Part shown: positions 54,801 to 63,893 of the stretch, in pieces
Layout of the letters: every line of letters starts with the position of its first letter
Position numbering within the stretch: position 1 is the stretch's first letter
Assembly (NCBI GenBank): GCA_903902705.1
Contig: CAIUVX010000184.1
Coordinates: 1 to 64,000, forward strand
From: an uncultured Methylococcales bacterium
Lineage (GTDB): Bacteria; Pseudomonadota; Gammaproteobacteria; Methylococcales; Methylomonadaceae
DNA length: 64,000 nt
Direction: 5' to 3'
Program-made: the position numbers and the translations under genes
Notes under the pieces: model-generated
Told to the model about the DNA's origin: nothing
The model's input: only the letters and a program-made list of their open reading frames with translations
Databases searched by the model: none

Positions 54801-57800
54801 GCGTTAAGGGTAGCGTATTATGGTTAATTGGTGGCAATATTGAGACTGAAACAAACTTACGGCTGAGCGCGACGGCTCAAGGCGTTGCTGCCCAGCGATT
54901 AGTATTTGCTCAACGCACACCAATGCCTGAGTATTTAGCACGTCATCGTCTCGCTGATGTATTCTTAGATACCAGCCCGTATAATGCAGGCGCGACTGCC
55001 AGCGCGGCATTATGGGCAGGACTGCCGCTAATAACTTTTTTAGGCACAAGCTATTCTAGCAGAATGGCTGCCAGTTTACTGAATGCTATTGGCTTGCCTG
55101 AGTTAGTGACCCAATCTGTGAGCGATTATGAAACACTGGCAATCCAACTGGCTACCCATCCTGAACAACTTGCCGCAGTTAAACAAAAGTTATCCGATAA
55201 CCGCCTAACTACGCCATTATTTAACACTGCCCTGTTTACCCAGCATATTGAATCTGCTTTTCAAATGATGTTTGACCGTTATCAAGCTGGACTCTCTCCA
55301 GATCATATTTATGTACCCGCCACTGGTGCGGAGGCTAACTTGAAACCCGTTCATCAAAGTGAACTAACGTCTGATAGTAGCGATAAATTTCAACGCGCAG
55401 TTAATTATCATCAACAAGGATTATTGGTAGAAGCTGAGCGGTTGTATCAAGAAATATTGCTCACTGAGCCTCAACACGCGGACAGCCTGCATTTGCTAGG
55501 TGCGATTGCAAAACAGCGTGGACAGGCACAACTTGCTGTTGATTTAATTAACCAAGCTCTGGATATAAATCCTAACAATGCTGCCGCACATTCAAATATT
55601 GGGCTTGCTTACCAAGAACTTAATCGCTTTGAATTAGCACTTGCTAGTTATAACCGCGCCTTAAGCCTTGATCCACATTATGCCGATGCCTATTTTAATC
55701 GCGGTACTTTACTGTTAGCCCATAAAGAATTTGATCAGGCTCTGAGCAGTTATGATCAGGCACTTATTATCAAGCCAGATTTTATTGAAGCCTTATTCAG
55801 TCGTGGCATTGTATTAACAAATCTTAAGCGTCATGATCAAGCACTGGCTAGCTATGACAGTGCTTTAAGCATCAAGCCAGACTATATAGAAGCCTTGATT
55901 AACAAAGCGAATGTATTACAAGAACTTAAAAGTTATGACGAAGCTTTAGCAAGTTGTGAACGTGCCTTAGCTATCAAGCCAGAGTATGCTGAAGCATTAT
56001 TTGCTTGTGCGGTAATATTGCAAGACATGAAACGCTTTAAAGAGGCGATTACCTTTTATGAACGCGCCTTTACCATCAAGTCAGACATGGTGTTTCTGTT
56101 CGGTGATTACCTGTATATCAAGAGGAATATTTGCGATTGGACTGAATTTGACGCGCATCTTAATAAATTGGCAAATGCGATAGAAGTCGGCGAAAAAGTA
56201 GCTACACCATTTACTTTACATTCCATTTATTCATCGCCTGATCTACTAAAAAAAGCGGCGGAAACCTATGCAAAACAAAAGTATCCGTGCAATTTTCTAT
56301 TACCTCCCTTGGTAAAAAACACGCACTCAAAAATAAAAATCGGTTATTTTTCATCAGATTTTTGTCAACATGCCGTGTCCTATTTAATAGCAGAGTTGTT
56401 TGAACGCCATGATCGCTCACGTTTTGAAATTATCGCTTTTTCTTTTCATGCGACCTCGCACAAAGATGATATGCGTTTAAGGCTGGAAGCGGCATTTGAC
56501 CAGTTTATTGATGTTAGCCTGTTAGCAGATAAACAAATTGTACAACTGGCCAGACAGATTGGTTGCGATATTGCTGTTGATCTCAATGGTTTTACTGCCA
56601 ATTCCCGCACAGGTATTTTTGCTATGCGAGCAGCCCCTATTCAAGTTAGTTATCTAGGTTTTCTAGGGACGATGGGTACGGATTATATGGACTATTTACT
56701 GGCTGATTCCGTGTTAATTCCGACTGAACAGCAAATTTATTACAACGAAAAAATTGCTTATTTACCCAATAGTTTTCAGGTCAATGACAGCACACTAAGT
56801 ATTTCAAATAAAGTAATTACTCGTGCAGAATTTGGTTTACCTGAACAGGGTTTTGTATTTTGTTGCTTTAATAACCATTATAAAATCACACCAGCGGTTT
56901 TTAAGAGTTGGATGCGGATATTGCACCATGTTAATGGTAGTGTGTTATGGTTACTTGGCGATAACACTGATGCTGAAAAAAATTTACAGCGTGCAGCAAG
57001 CGAACAAGGTATTTCTAGCCAGCGTTTAATATTTGCCCAATCTTTACCAATGGACGAGTACTTGGCTCAATGTCGCCTTGCGGATTTATTCTTAGATACC
57101 AGCCCGTATAATGCAGGCGCGACTGCCAGCGCGGCATTATGGGCAGGACTGCCGCTAATCACTTTTTTAGGCACAAGTTATTCAAGCAGAATGGCGGCAA
57201 GCTTACTCAATGCCATTGGTTTGCCAGAACTGATTACCACCAACCTAGAAGACTACGAAGCACTGGCAATTCAACTTGCCACTCATCCTGAACAACTTAC
57301 CGCTGTTAAACAAAAGTTAGCCGATAACCGCCTAACTACGCCATTATTTAATACCGTATTATTTACCCAGCATATTGAATCGGCTTTTCAAATGATGTTT
57401 GATCGCTATCAAGTAGGCTTAGCTCCAGATCATCTGTATGTACCCACACAGATACCCACTATTAAAACTCTGCAACAACCATTACCAACAATCCACATTA
57501 CAAACACGGTAGTTATTGAAAATCCAACAGAAAAATCCAATCCACCAAGCTTATTGGCTAAAATTGCCCAAAAACCCGCACAACTGTTTGCGGCAATAAA
57601 CGTTTTTGGCAAACAAAAAAACTCACCATTAGCCAAACAGCAAGCACTCACATTAACGCCCGACGAAGTTAATACATTGGAACAAGCGCAACAATTACAT
57701 CATCAGAGTCAATTAGCGGCGGCTGAATTATTATACCAAGAGCTTTTAAAAACACAGCCTAAACACGCCGAAGCATTACGCTGTGTAGCGATGATAAAAA

Positions 57801-60800
57801 AGCAGCGTCAAACGCGAAACACTGTTGATTCAAGCAAGCAAACACTGCCCGCCCATTCTAATAGCGTACAAATACACTTTAATAAAAAAATTGCGTTACA
57901 ACATATTGATCGTTTGGATAAAACTGCTGCCAGCGTTGAAAGCACCTTAGTCATCGAAGAAAATACTGTTGAAGAGTTGATAAATCGTGGCAATGAGCTA
58001 GAAGACCTTGGGCGTTTCGATGATGCCCTTGCCAGTTATGACCGAGCTTTATCTATTAATCCCGACTATGCCAGAGCGCATTCTAATCGAGGTAATGTCC
58101 TGCAAAGCTTGAAACGCTTTGATGAAGCACTAGATAGCTATGATCGAGCGTTGGCAATTAGACCAGACTATCCAGAAGCCTTTTATAACCGTGGTAATAC
58201 CTTGCAAGCTTGCAAACGCTTTCAAGAAGCCCTTGTCAGTTATGACAGAGCATTAAGCATTAAACCAGATTTCATTGATGCTCTGATAGGGCGTGGTAAT
58301 GCACTGCAAGATTGCAGACAATATTCTGAGGCATTGATAAGCTATGATCGTGCGTTGGCTATTCAGCCAAACTACGCAGAAGCACATTCCAATCGTGGCA
58401 TCGTGCTAAAAGATATGAAACGTTATGACGAAGCCTTAGCCTGTTATGAACGCGCCCTCGCCATCAAACCAAACTTAGAATTTACGTTTGGCGATTTTCT
58501 CATCATGAAAATCACTATTTGTGATTGGAATAACCTTGACAGTCATCTAACTCAGCTTATCAAAAAAATAGAACGCGGTGAAAAAACATCGACACCTTTT
58601 CCTATGCTTGCCGTGTCTTCATCCGCCGCCTTACAAAAAAAAGTAGCGAGTTGTTATGCCAATGCAAAATATCCCAGTCATTTTTTGTTGCCACCGCTAG
58701 TAAAACACGCACATTCAAAAATTAAACTCGCTTATTTTTCAGCAGATTTTCGTATTCATGCTACTACCCAATTAATCGCTGAATTATTTGATCGTCATGA
58801 TAGATCACGGTTTGAAATTATCGCTTTTTCTTTTCATTCAGCAAACCATAAGGACGCGATGCGCTTAAGATTAGAAGCGGTATTTGACCAATTTATTGAT
58901 GTCAGTCAGCAATCCGATGAACAGGTGGTGCGACTGGCTAGAGAGTTAGAGATTGATATTGCGGTTGATTTAAAAGGCTTTACCGATGGTTGCCGACCCA
59001 ACATTTTTGCCATGCGGGCAGCACCCATTCAAGTGAGTTATTTAGGTTATCCAGCCACGATGGGTGCGGATTACATCGACTACTTACTGGCTGATTCGGT
59101 ATTAATTCCAAAAGAATATCAGCACTATTACACAGAATTTTGTGTCTATCTACCGAATAGCTATCAGGTCAATGATACCAGTCGAGTCATTGCCAATAGA
59201 CAATTCACTCGTGCAGAACTAGGCTTACCTGAGCAGGGTTTTGTATTTTGCTGTTTTAATAACAATTATAAAATTACCCCTGTGGTATTTGATAGTTGGA
59301 TGCGGATATTACATCACGTTGAAGGCAGTGTGTTATGGCTATTGGAAGACAATGCCACTGCCGCAAGAAACTTACGTTTAGCAGCAACAGCGCGAGGCAT
59401 AAATTCTGAACGGATAATTTTTGCTCAACGCTTAGCCTTACCTGAACATTTAGCGCGGCATCGCTTAGCGGATTTATTTTTAGATACTCTACCCTGTAAT
59501 GCCCACACTACCACCAGTGATGCGCTATGGGCAGGATTACCTGTGTTGACGTGTATGGGTGAAGCATTTGCCAGTCGTGTAGCAGCTAGCTTGCTTAGTG
59601 CAGTTGGCTTACCCGAATTGATTACCACCAATCTTGACGATTACCAAGCACTGGCAATCCAACTCGCCACTCATCCAGAACAACTCGACGCACTGAAACA
59701 AAAGTTAGCCGATAACCGCCTGACTACGCCATTGTTTGATACTGAGCTATTTACCCAACATATTGAATCTGCTTTTCAAATGATGTTTGACCGCTATCAA
59801 GCAGGACTCGCTCCCAATCATATTTATGTGTCGGCACAAGAAGATGTTGCCACCGCGTTACCCTGCGCTATTGAAATACCACAACAAAACCAAGCAACCC
59901 AAACGACTGTCGATAAATTTCAACAAGCACTTAGCTTGCATCAACAATTGCAGTTGGAACAAGCTGAAGTGTTGTATCAAGAGATATTGCACACCGATCC
60001 TCAACACGTTGATGTGCTACATTTTTTGGGCGTATTAAAAAATCAAAATGGACAACCACAACGTGCGGTAGAGTTAATCCAGCAGTCACTCACTATAAAT
60101 GCCAATAATTCTGCGGCATATTCCAATTTAGGTACGGTGTTTCAAGCACTTAATCGCTTTGATGACGCATTGATTTGCTACGACAAGGTATTAGAGCTGA
60201 CCCCTGACAGTGTTGATGCTCTCTTAAGTCAGGCTAATTTATTACAAACGCTTAACCGTCCTGATGAAGCCTTGACCTGCTATAACAGGGCATTGACTAT
60301 CAAGCCAGATTTTATCGACACATTGATAGGGCGTGGGATTGTTTTACAAATTCTCAATCGTTTTGATGAGGCACTCATCAATTACGACCTGCTATTATCT
60401 ATCGACACCCATCATGCCGAAGCACTTTTTGGTCAGGCTAATACGCTATACAAGCTTAAACGTTTAGAGGAAGCACTTACCAGTTATAACCGTTCTTTAG
60501 CGATTAATCCGAATAGTTTTGAGGCACTTTATAACCGAGGTGTCGTCCTTGCAGACCTTAACCGTGTTGATGAAGCCATTGTCAGCTATCAAGATACCTT
60601 AGCCATTAACCCAGATTATGCGGAAGTGCATAATAATCTGGGAATTCTCCTCAAAAATCAACATCGCTACCTTGAAGCCGAAGCTTGTTATCGACGCGCA
60701 ATAGAGATTAAACTCGATTATAGTGAAGCACATTGTAATCTTATCAATTTACTAAAAGATCAAGGACAACTTTCACAAGCAGAAATCAGTTTACAGACTG

Positions 60801-62227
60801 CATTAATGGCGATTCCCGATAGTGTAGAGATGCACTTTATACAAATCATTATGTCGTTACCCATAATCCCTAAAAGTGCGGCTGCTTCGATTTTAGTCCC
60901 TAGTCAATTCGACGATGCCCTGACAAATTTATCAAATTGGATAAACTCCTCAGTAAGTCATCAAGAATCCCTAAACAAGGCGGAGCTTCTGCCTTTGCCT
61001 TTTCTGTTAGCTTATCGAACTGGCAATCATGTTCAGCGATTGTCGCGTTATGGCGATTTAGTCACAAGCCATAGTAACTCTGTGTCTGTTAAACCACTAG
61101 CAAACAAAATACGCATGGTGGTCGTTTCACATCATTTTTACCGTCATTCGGTTTGGGATGTTATTACTCGCGGTTTGTTAGTTAATTTAGATCGTAGCCG
61201 TTTTGAGCTAATACTCTATCATTTAGGTAAAATCGAAGACCAAGAAACCACGTTTGCCAAATCATTAGCAAATGAATGGCGCGACACGCACACGATTACT
61301 GAGTTAGCGGGCTGGCTAACTGCACTGAGAACCGATGCAGCTGATGTTATTTTTTACCCAGAAATTGGCATGGATCCTCTATCAGCCAGATTAGCCTCAC
61401 ATCGTTTTGCAACTTTACAAATTGCAAGCTGGGGACATCCCATCACCACAGGATTATCGACTATCGACCTGTATTTTTCAGGGGAATTACTTGAGTCACC
61501 GAATGCGGATAACCATTACCGTGAACGCTTGATACGCTTGCCTAACACTGGCTGTTGCACAACCCCGATTAATATTTCACCTGAACCATTAGAGCCTGAA
61601 CTTGTAGCCCAATTGACTGCAAGCCGTGGTGTGCGCTTTATAATTGCACAAACTATCTACAAGTTTGATCCTGTCGATGACGCGCTTTACGCTACTATTG
61701 CCAGTGTGGTGCATGACAGTGTATTTATTTTGCTGAGTGACCGTCAGGATACTTGGGCAACTAATCAGATAGTTGCCAGACTTGAGCAATGTTTTGTTGA
61801 TCGTGGCTTAAATCCAAAACAACATCTGCTAGTGATTCCGAGGCAATCAATGGAAAAATTTCAGACCTTGCTTGATTTATGTGATGTCTATCTCGATTGC
61901 CCCTCATTTTCTGGCTATACCACTGCGTGGCAGGCAGTACATCGAGGCTTACCCATCGTAACCCTAGAAGGTGAGTTTATGCGCCAGCGATTGGCAGCAG
62001 GATTGTTGCGTAAAATTGGACTTACTGACACGATTGCTAGTTCGCGTGAGGACTATGTGAAAATTGCGGCACAACTGGCTGAAGAATGCCGCAATCCCAA
62101 GCACCGTGCAGCGCGTCGTCATGCCCTTAAAGACGCTGCATCAAAAGCGGACAATGACCTCAGTGTGGTACGCGCATTTGAACAAAGTGTGATAAATACG
62201 TTAGCTATCAACTCAGAAAATGGGTGA
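51899..62227 (+). CDS. Giant five-module TPR/glycosyltransferase protein (OGT-like)
   Basis: One open frame of 3442 codons. Five times a TPR array beginning with a LHQQGQLEQAE-type segment (about residues 22, 488, 1161, 1926, 2672) is followed by a glycosyltransferase domain. Module 1 (about 169-464) is GT9/heptosyltransferase-like (LGDTLQFCRYAKR, VISVDTSVAHLAAAMG). Modules 2-4 are OGT-type GT41 domains (about 765-1131, 1475-1839, 2270-2637), each with KIK-x-YFS-x-DF, CCFNN-x-YKITP and a DT-x-P-x-NA loop. Module 5 (about 3069-3427) is HMW1C-like. The third OGT domain keeps the canonical nucleotide-binding His, Thr and Asp; the first two do not. No signal peptide; probably a cytosolic enzyme glycosylating Ser/Thr or Asn of proteins. 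No good ribosome-binding site precedes the ATG. Confidence 0.88.
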   Translation: MQKTTDSSKSNAIAELSPALVDKFQQAFNLHQQGQLEQADILYTELLKEQPQHIDALHFSGVLANQCGQAQRAVDLISLALEIDASNAAAHSNLGLALYALSHFDEALASYNKALALKPSNAETHYNCGNALLALNRFNEALTRYNQVLTIKPDYVDAHWGASWCYLSLGNFDKGWKEYEWRWQTNDFKNYVRNFSKPQWFGEESLQGKTILLHNNEQGLGDTLQFCRYAKRVADLGARVLLEVPKTLLGLLAKLEGVTQLIAQGSVLPAFDFHCPLLSLPLAFKTYLDSIPVNNPYLFSEPDKVKHWQAVLGEKTKPRVGLVWAGNAVHKNDRNRSLALHELLPLLMPHYQFISLQKELRDTDKELLAQQPLLQHYGEQINDFTDTAALCELMDLVISVDTSVAHLAAAMGKPTWILLPYNPDWRWLIDREDSPWYPTARLFRQKKHGDWQGVIECVQRELVNLPALARPIIEVSQRNQPVSNHIELFSQALSLHQQGQLEHAEVLYEQQLKNQPQHIDALHFLGVLVNQRGQSQRAVELISQALEIAPNNAAAHSNLGLALQELERFDEAIASYDRSLALKPNNAEAHYNRGNALLALTRFDEAILDYERALAIKPDYAQAFSNLGNVLLAVKRYQQALSHYESALTIKPDFAEALAGRGAILNGLKRFTEALSSYEHALAIKPDLEFIRGTRLHTKMNICAWHEFDHDLDELTKAIERGEKVSIPFTIQAVSSSAALQKKAAEIYTQAKHPSHFLSPPLIKHAHSKIKVGYFSSDFRNHPVALLTAELFECHDRSRFEIIAFSFHEASDKDDMRLRLEAAFDQFIDVSEQSDEQVVRLARQLEIDIAVDLNGCTEGCRTDIFALRAAPIQVNYIGYLGTMGADYIDYLLADSVLIPTEHQAYYQEKIAYLPYSFQVNDSTLQISTNKVIRAELGLPEQGVVFCCFNNHYKITPTVFASWMRILNRVKGSVLWLIGGNIETETNLRLSATAQGVAAQRLVFAQRTPMPEYLARHRLADVFLDTSPYNAGATASAALWAGLPLITFLGTSYSSRMAASLLNAIGLPELVTQSVSDYETLAIQLATHPEQLAAVKQKLSDNRLTTPLFNTALFTQHIESAFQMMFDRYQAGLSPDHIYVPATGAEANLKPVHQSELTSDSSDKFQRAVNYHQQGLLVEAERLYQEILLTEPQHADSLHLLGAIAKQRGQAQLAVDLINQALDINPNNAAAHSNIGLAYQELNRFELALASYNRALSLDPHYADAYFNRGTLLLAHKEFDQALSSYDQALIIKPDFIEALFSRGIVLTNLKRHDQALASYDSALSIKPDYIEALINKANVLQELKSYDEALASCERALAIKPEYAEALFACAVILQDMKRFKEAITFYERAFTIKSDMVFLFGDYLYIKRNICDWTEFDAHLNKLANAIEVGEKVATPFTLHSIYSSPDLLKKAAETYAKQKYPCNFLLPPLVKNTHSKIKIGYFSSDFCQHAVSYLIAELFERHDRSRFEIIAFSFHATSHKDDMRLRLEAAFDQFIDVSLLADKQIVQLARQIGCDIAVDLNGFTANSRTGIFAMRAAPIQVSYLGFLGTMGTDYMDYLLADSVLIPTEQQIYYNEKIAYLPNSFQVNDSTLSISNKVITRAEFGLPEQGFVFCCFNNHYKITPAVFKSWMRILHHVNGSVLWLLGDNTDAEKNLQRAASEQGISSQRLIFAQSLPMDEYLAQCRLADLFLDTSPYNAGATASAALWAGLPLITFLGTSYSSRMAASLLNAIGLPELITTNLEDYEALAIQLATHPEQLTAVKQKLADNRLTTPLFNTVLFTQHIESAFQMMFDRYQVGLAPDHLYVPTQIPTIKTLQQPLPTIHITNTVVIENPTEKSNPPSLLAKIAQKPAQLFAAINVFGKQKNSPLAKQQALTLTPDEVNTLEQAQQLHHQSQLAAAELLYQELLKTQPKHAEALRCVAMIKKQRQTRNTVDSSKQTLPAHSNSVQIHFNKKIALQHIDRLDKTAASVESTLVIEENTVEELINRGNELEDLGRFDDALASYDRALSINPDYARAHSNRGNVLQSLKRFDEALDSYDRALAIRPDYPEAFYNRGNTLQACKRFQEALVSYDRALSIKPDFIDALIGRGNALQDCRQYSEALISYDRALAIQPNYAEAHSNRGIVLKDMKRYDEALACYERALAIKPNLEFTFGDFLIMKITICDWNNLDSHLTQLIKKIERGEKTSTPFPMLAVSSSAALQKKVASCYANAKYPSHFLLPPLVKHAHSKIKLAYFSADFRIHATTQLIAELFDRHDRSRFEIIAFSFHSANHKDAMRLRLEAVFDQFIDVSQQSDEQVVRLARELEIDIAVDLKGFTDGCRPNIFAMRAAPIQVSYLGYPATMGADYIDYLLADSVLIPKEYQHYYTEFCVYLPNSYQVNDTSRVIANRQFTRAELGLPEQGFVFCCFNNNYKITPVVFDSWMRILHHVEGSVLWLLEDNATAARNLRLAATARGINSERIIFAQRLALPEHLARHRLADLFLDTLPCNAHTTTSDALWAGLPVLTCMGEAFASRVAASLLSAVGLPELITTNLDDYQALAIQLATHPEQLDALKQKLADNRLTTPLFDTELFTQHIESAFQMMFDRYQAGLAPNHIYVSAQEDVATALPCAIEIPQQNQATQTTVDKFQQALSLHQQLQLEQAEVLYQEILHTDPQHVDVLHFLGVLKNQNGQPQRAVELIQQSLTINANNSAAYSNLGTVFQALNRFDDALICYDKVLELTPDSVDALLSQANLLQTLNRPDEALTCYNRALTIKPDFIDTLIGRGIVLQILNRFDEALINYDLLLSIDTHHAEALFGQANTLYKLKRLEEALTSYNRSLAINPNSFEALYNRGVVLADLNRVDEAIVSYQDTLAINPDYAEVHNNLGILLKNQHRYLEAEACYRRAIEIKLDYSEAHCNLINLLKDQGQLSQAEISLQTALMAIPDSVEMHFIQIIMSLPIIPKSAAASILVPSQFDDALTNLSNWINSSVSHQESLNKAELLPLPFLLAYRTGNHVQRLSRYGDLVTSHSNSVSVKPLANKIRMVVVSHHFYRHSVWDVITRGLLVNLDRSRFELILYHLGKIEDQETTFAKSLANEWRDTHTITELAGWLTALRTDAADVIFYPEIGMDPLSARLASHRFATLQIASWGHPITTGLSTIDLYFSGELLESPNADNHYRERLIRLPNTGCCTTPINISPEPLEPELVAQLTASRGVRFIIAQTIYKFDPVDDALYATIASVVHDSVFILLSDRQDTWATNQIVARLEQCFVDRGLNPKQHLLVIPRQSMEKFQTLLDLCDVYLDCPSFSGYTTAWQAVHRGLPIVTLEGEFMRQRLAAGLLRKIGLTDTIASSREDYVKIAAQLAEECRNPKHRAARRHALKDAASKADNDLSVVRAFEQSVINTLAINSENG

Positions 62228-62300
62228 TGGTAAAGTCAAAGGAATTTAGCAACAGAGGGAATCAAAAAACATATTTTTGATTCCCTCCAGTAGCATCCTG

Positions 62301-62446
62301 TTATAGCTAACACACAATAAAATGATAGCGTTCGTGGTGAGCTGTGAGCTTGTCGAACAGTCGAACTACATTCACATCATTCGACAAGCTCATGACAGGC
62401 TCAGTGCGAACGGTTTTGCAATCATTTTATCGACGGTTAGCTATAA
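62301..62446. repeat. MITE-like long palindrome with nested repeat core
   Basis: Perfect 11-bp ends TTATAGCTAAC (62301-62311) and GTTAGCTATAA (62436-62446) enclose further matching inverted segments: AATAAAATGAT with ATCATTTTAT, CGTTCG with CGAACG, and GAGCTTGTCGAA with TTCGACAAGCTC. The inner part is a motif (TTCGACAAGCTC) that recurs widely in proteobacterial genomes. No protein is encoded. Its right end supplies the stop codon of the gene at 62441-62698. Confidence 0.75.
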
Positions 62447-62698
62447 GCTTTTATAAGCTGTGTTCGGATCACGTTTACCTAATGGGTCTGCATGATGAAT
62501 TTGAGAGGGAGCGCGAGCATCACCCGATGATAAGAAGGTAAGAAGCATCGGTAGCAAAATTAAAATAGCCATGACGACAGCAAGACCTGCAATACCAAGT
62601 AAAAACGGTTTAAAAGTCGAAGCAGGGGTTTCCTCACCATCCAATATTTCGCTTGATGATTCTTTATCTGTCAATTCAGTTTGTTCTTCAGTTTTCAT
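62441..62698 (-). CDS. Small single-pass membrane protein, function unknown
   Basis: An 85-residue protein I do not recognise. An acidic, Glu/Thr/Ser-rich N terminus (about 1-28) is followed by a hydrophobic segment FLLGIAGLAVVMAILILLP (about 33-51) and a short polar C terminus (DPLGKRDPNTAY). I choose ATG 62698, with AAGGTC nine bases upstream, over the longer frame from 62833. The stop TAG lies in the terminal repeat of the MITE-like element, so the original C terminus may have been different. Confidence 0.65.
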   Translation of the reverse strand: MKTEEQTELTDKESSSEILDGEETPASTFKPFLLGIAGLAVVMAILILLPMLLTFLSSGDARAPSQIHHADPLGKRDPNTAYKSL

Positions 62699-62976
62699 AG
62701 TTATGACCTTTATATTATTTTTATAATAAAAAACAACCTCGGAATAAAAACGCGAAGCTAAATTTACGCCACGCGAACAATCATAGTTAAAAAATAATTT
62801 TGATTGCTGGTTAACTGTATGATAATTGGACAATCCTGTACAGAGTAAAAACTAATACTCCCTCACATTTCTAGCGATAGCGTTAGCGACACGCTTTATC
62901 TATCGGAAAATCTAATTTTTATTTGGCAATGAGTGACGGTGACCAGCTATCCGTTGCTTAATCCCGACAATCAAGA

Positions 62977-63525
62977 CTAAACCGACCAACCGCTCAAAAA
63001 GGTTTTGAGTAATAACAATCCCGATGTTTCTATCTCTGCCTCTTCTGATAACAAACAAATGCCATGAATACCTTGCCACAGTGCCTGTATGGCTTGCGGA
63101 TTTTTCTCGGATGATATGCAAGTGAAATAAGCAGAAAATTGCTGAAAAATCTCGTTTAATTGGACTTGATACCAATCAGGTAGGGTGTGATTTTCGGATG
63201 CGGACTGAGTAAAAAGCAGTCGCCAGCGGTGCGTATTGGCACGAGCGTATTGCAAATACGCATTAAGCCATACTTCAATATCGCCTGACCTACTAATGGG
63301 CTGTAAGTGAATGGCGATGTCTTCCAGAGTTCGGGCATTGATATGTAAAATTAAATCCGCTCGGCTGGCAAATACCATATAGACACTGCCGACGGTATAA
63401 CCTATTTCCATCGCAATTTTGCGTATAGTTAACGCTGCACAACCCTCTTCAAGAATAATGTTCTCGGCAGCAGTTAACACCATTGCTTTTATTTCTTCCA
63501 AGCTATGCTCGTTTCGTCTTGCCAT
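62977..63525 (-). CDS. TetR/AcrR family transcriptional regulator
   Basis: A 182-residue repressor. The N-terminal helix-turn-helix spans about residues 8-55 (AAENIILEEGCAALTIRKIA, then GYTVGSVYMVFASRADLI). The C-terminal ligand domain is of the WHG/TetR_C_33 type, with HRWRLLFTQ and ALWQGIHGICLLS. No adjacent transporter or enzyme gene is divergent from it, so the target is not visible. The gap 62699-62976 holds nothing I can name. Confidence 0.88.
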   Translation of the reverse strand: MARRNEHSLEEIKAMVLTAAENIILEEGCAALTIRKIAMEIGYTVGSVYMVFASRADLILHINARTLEDIAIHLQPISRSGDIEVWLNAYLQYARANTHRWRLLFTQSASENHTLPDWYQVQLNEIFQQFSAYFTCISSEKNPQAIQALWQGIHGICLLSEEAEIETSGLLLLKTFLSGWSV

Positions 63526-63590
63526 TTAATGTAATTTTATGCCGTTAAAGGCTTGCTATGCTTGCGTAAGCTGAAAATTACGCTGAAATA

Positions 63591-63667
63591 TGGCGGAGCG
63601 GACGGGACTCGAACCCGCGACCACTGGCGTGACAGGCCAGTATTCTAACCAACTGAACTACCGCTCC
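63591..63667 (-). tRNA. tRNA-Asp (GTC)
   Basis: Read on the minus strand: acceptor arm GGAGCGG pairing with CCGCTCC, D-arm with AGTTGGTTAGA, anticodon stem CTGGC/GCCAG with loop CTGTCAC (anticodon GTC), and the T-arm with GGTTCGAGTCC. The 3' CCA is encoded (63591-63593). 77 nt including CCA. Confidence 0.97.
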
Positions 63668-63732
63668 ATTTGAGAGCGGGTATTCTATAGTATCTTTGCT
63701 GTTCGTCAAGTATTCAATGATTTAAGCCTAGG

Positions 63733-63760
63733 GCAATCGCGCTTAAATTGCCTTGACTTC
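63733..63760 (+). repeat. Dispersed 28-bp repeat, copy 2
   Basis: Matches 14753-14780 at 25 of 28 positions. It lies in the 226-base non-coding stretch between tRNA-Asp and the IS1-like remnant. Possibly part of an old element whose rest has decayed. Confidence 0.6.
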
Positions 63761-63893
63761 GATAATTATCAGATAATTAATTGGTTACAAACGAGGTTGT
63801 GTCAGATTTCGTAGTTTTTGCAAAAAAAAACAAGGGTAGTGGGTGAAACCTATTAATTCGATTTATATGCAATCGATATGAGACTCTTCGCCT

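Noticed and set aside
62912-63175. 87-codon minus-strand frame
   Set aside because: Overlaps the TetR regulator in another frame and has no features of its own.
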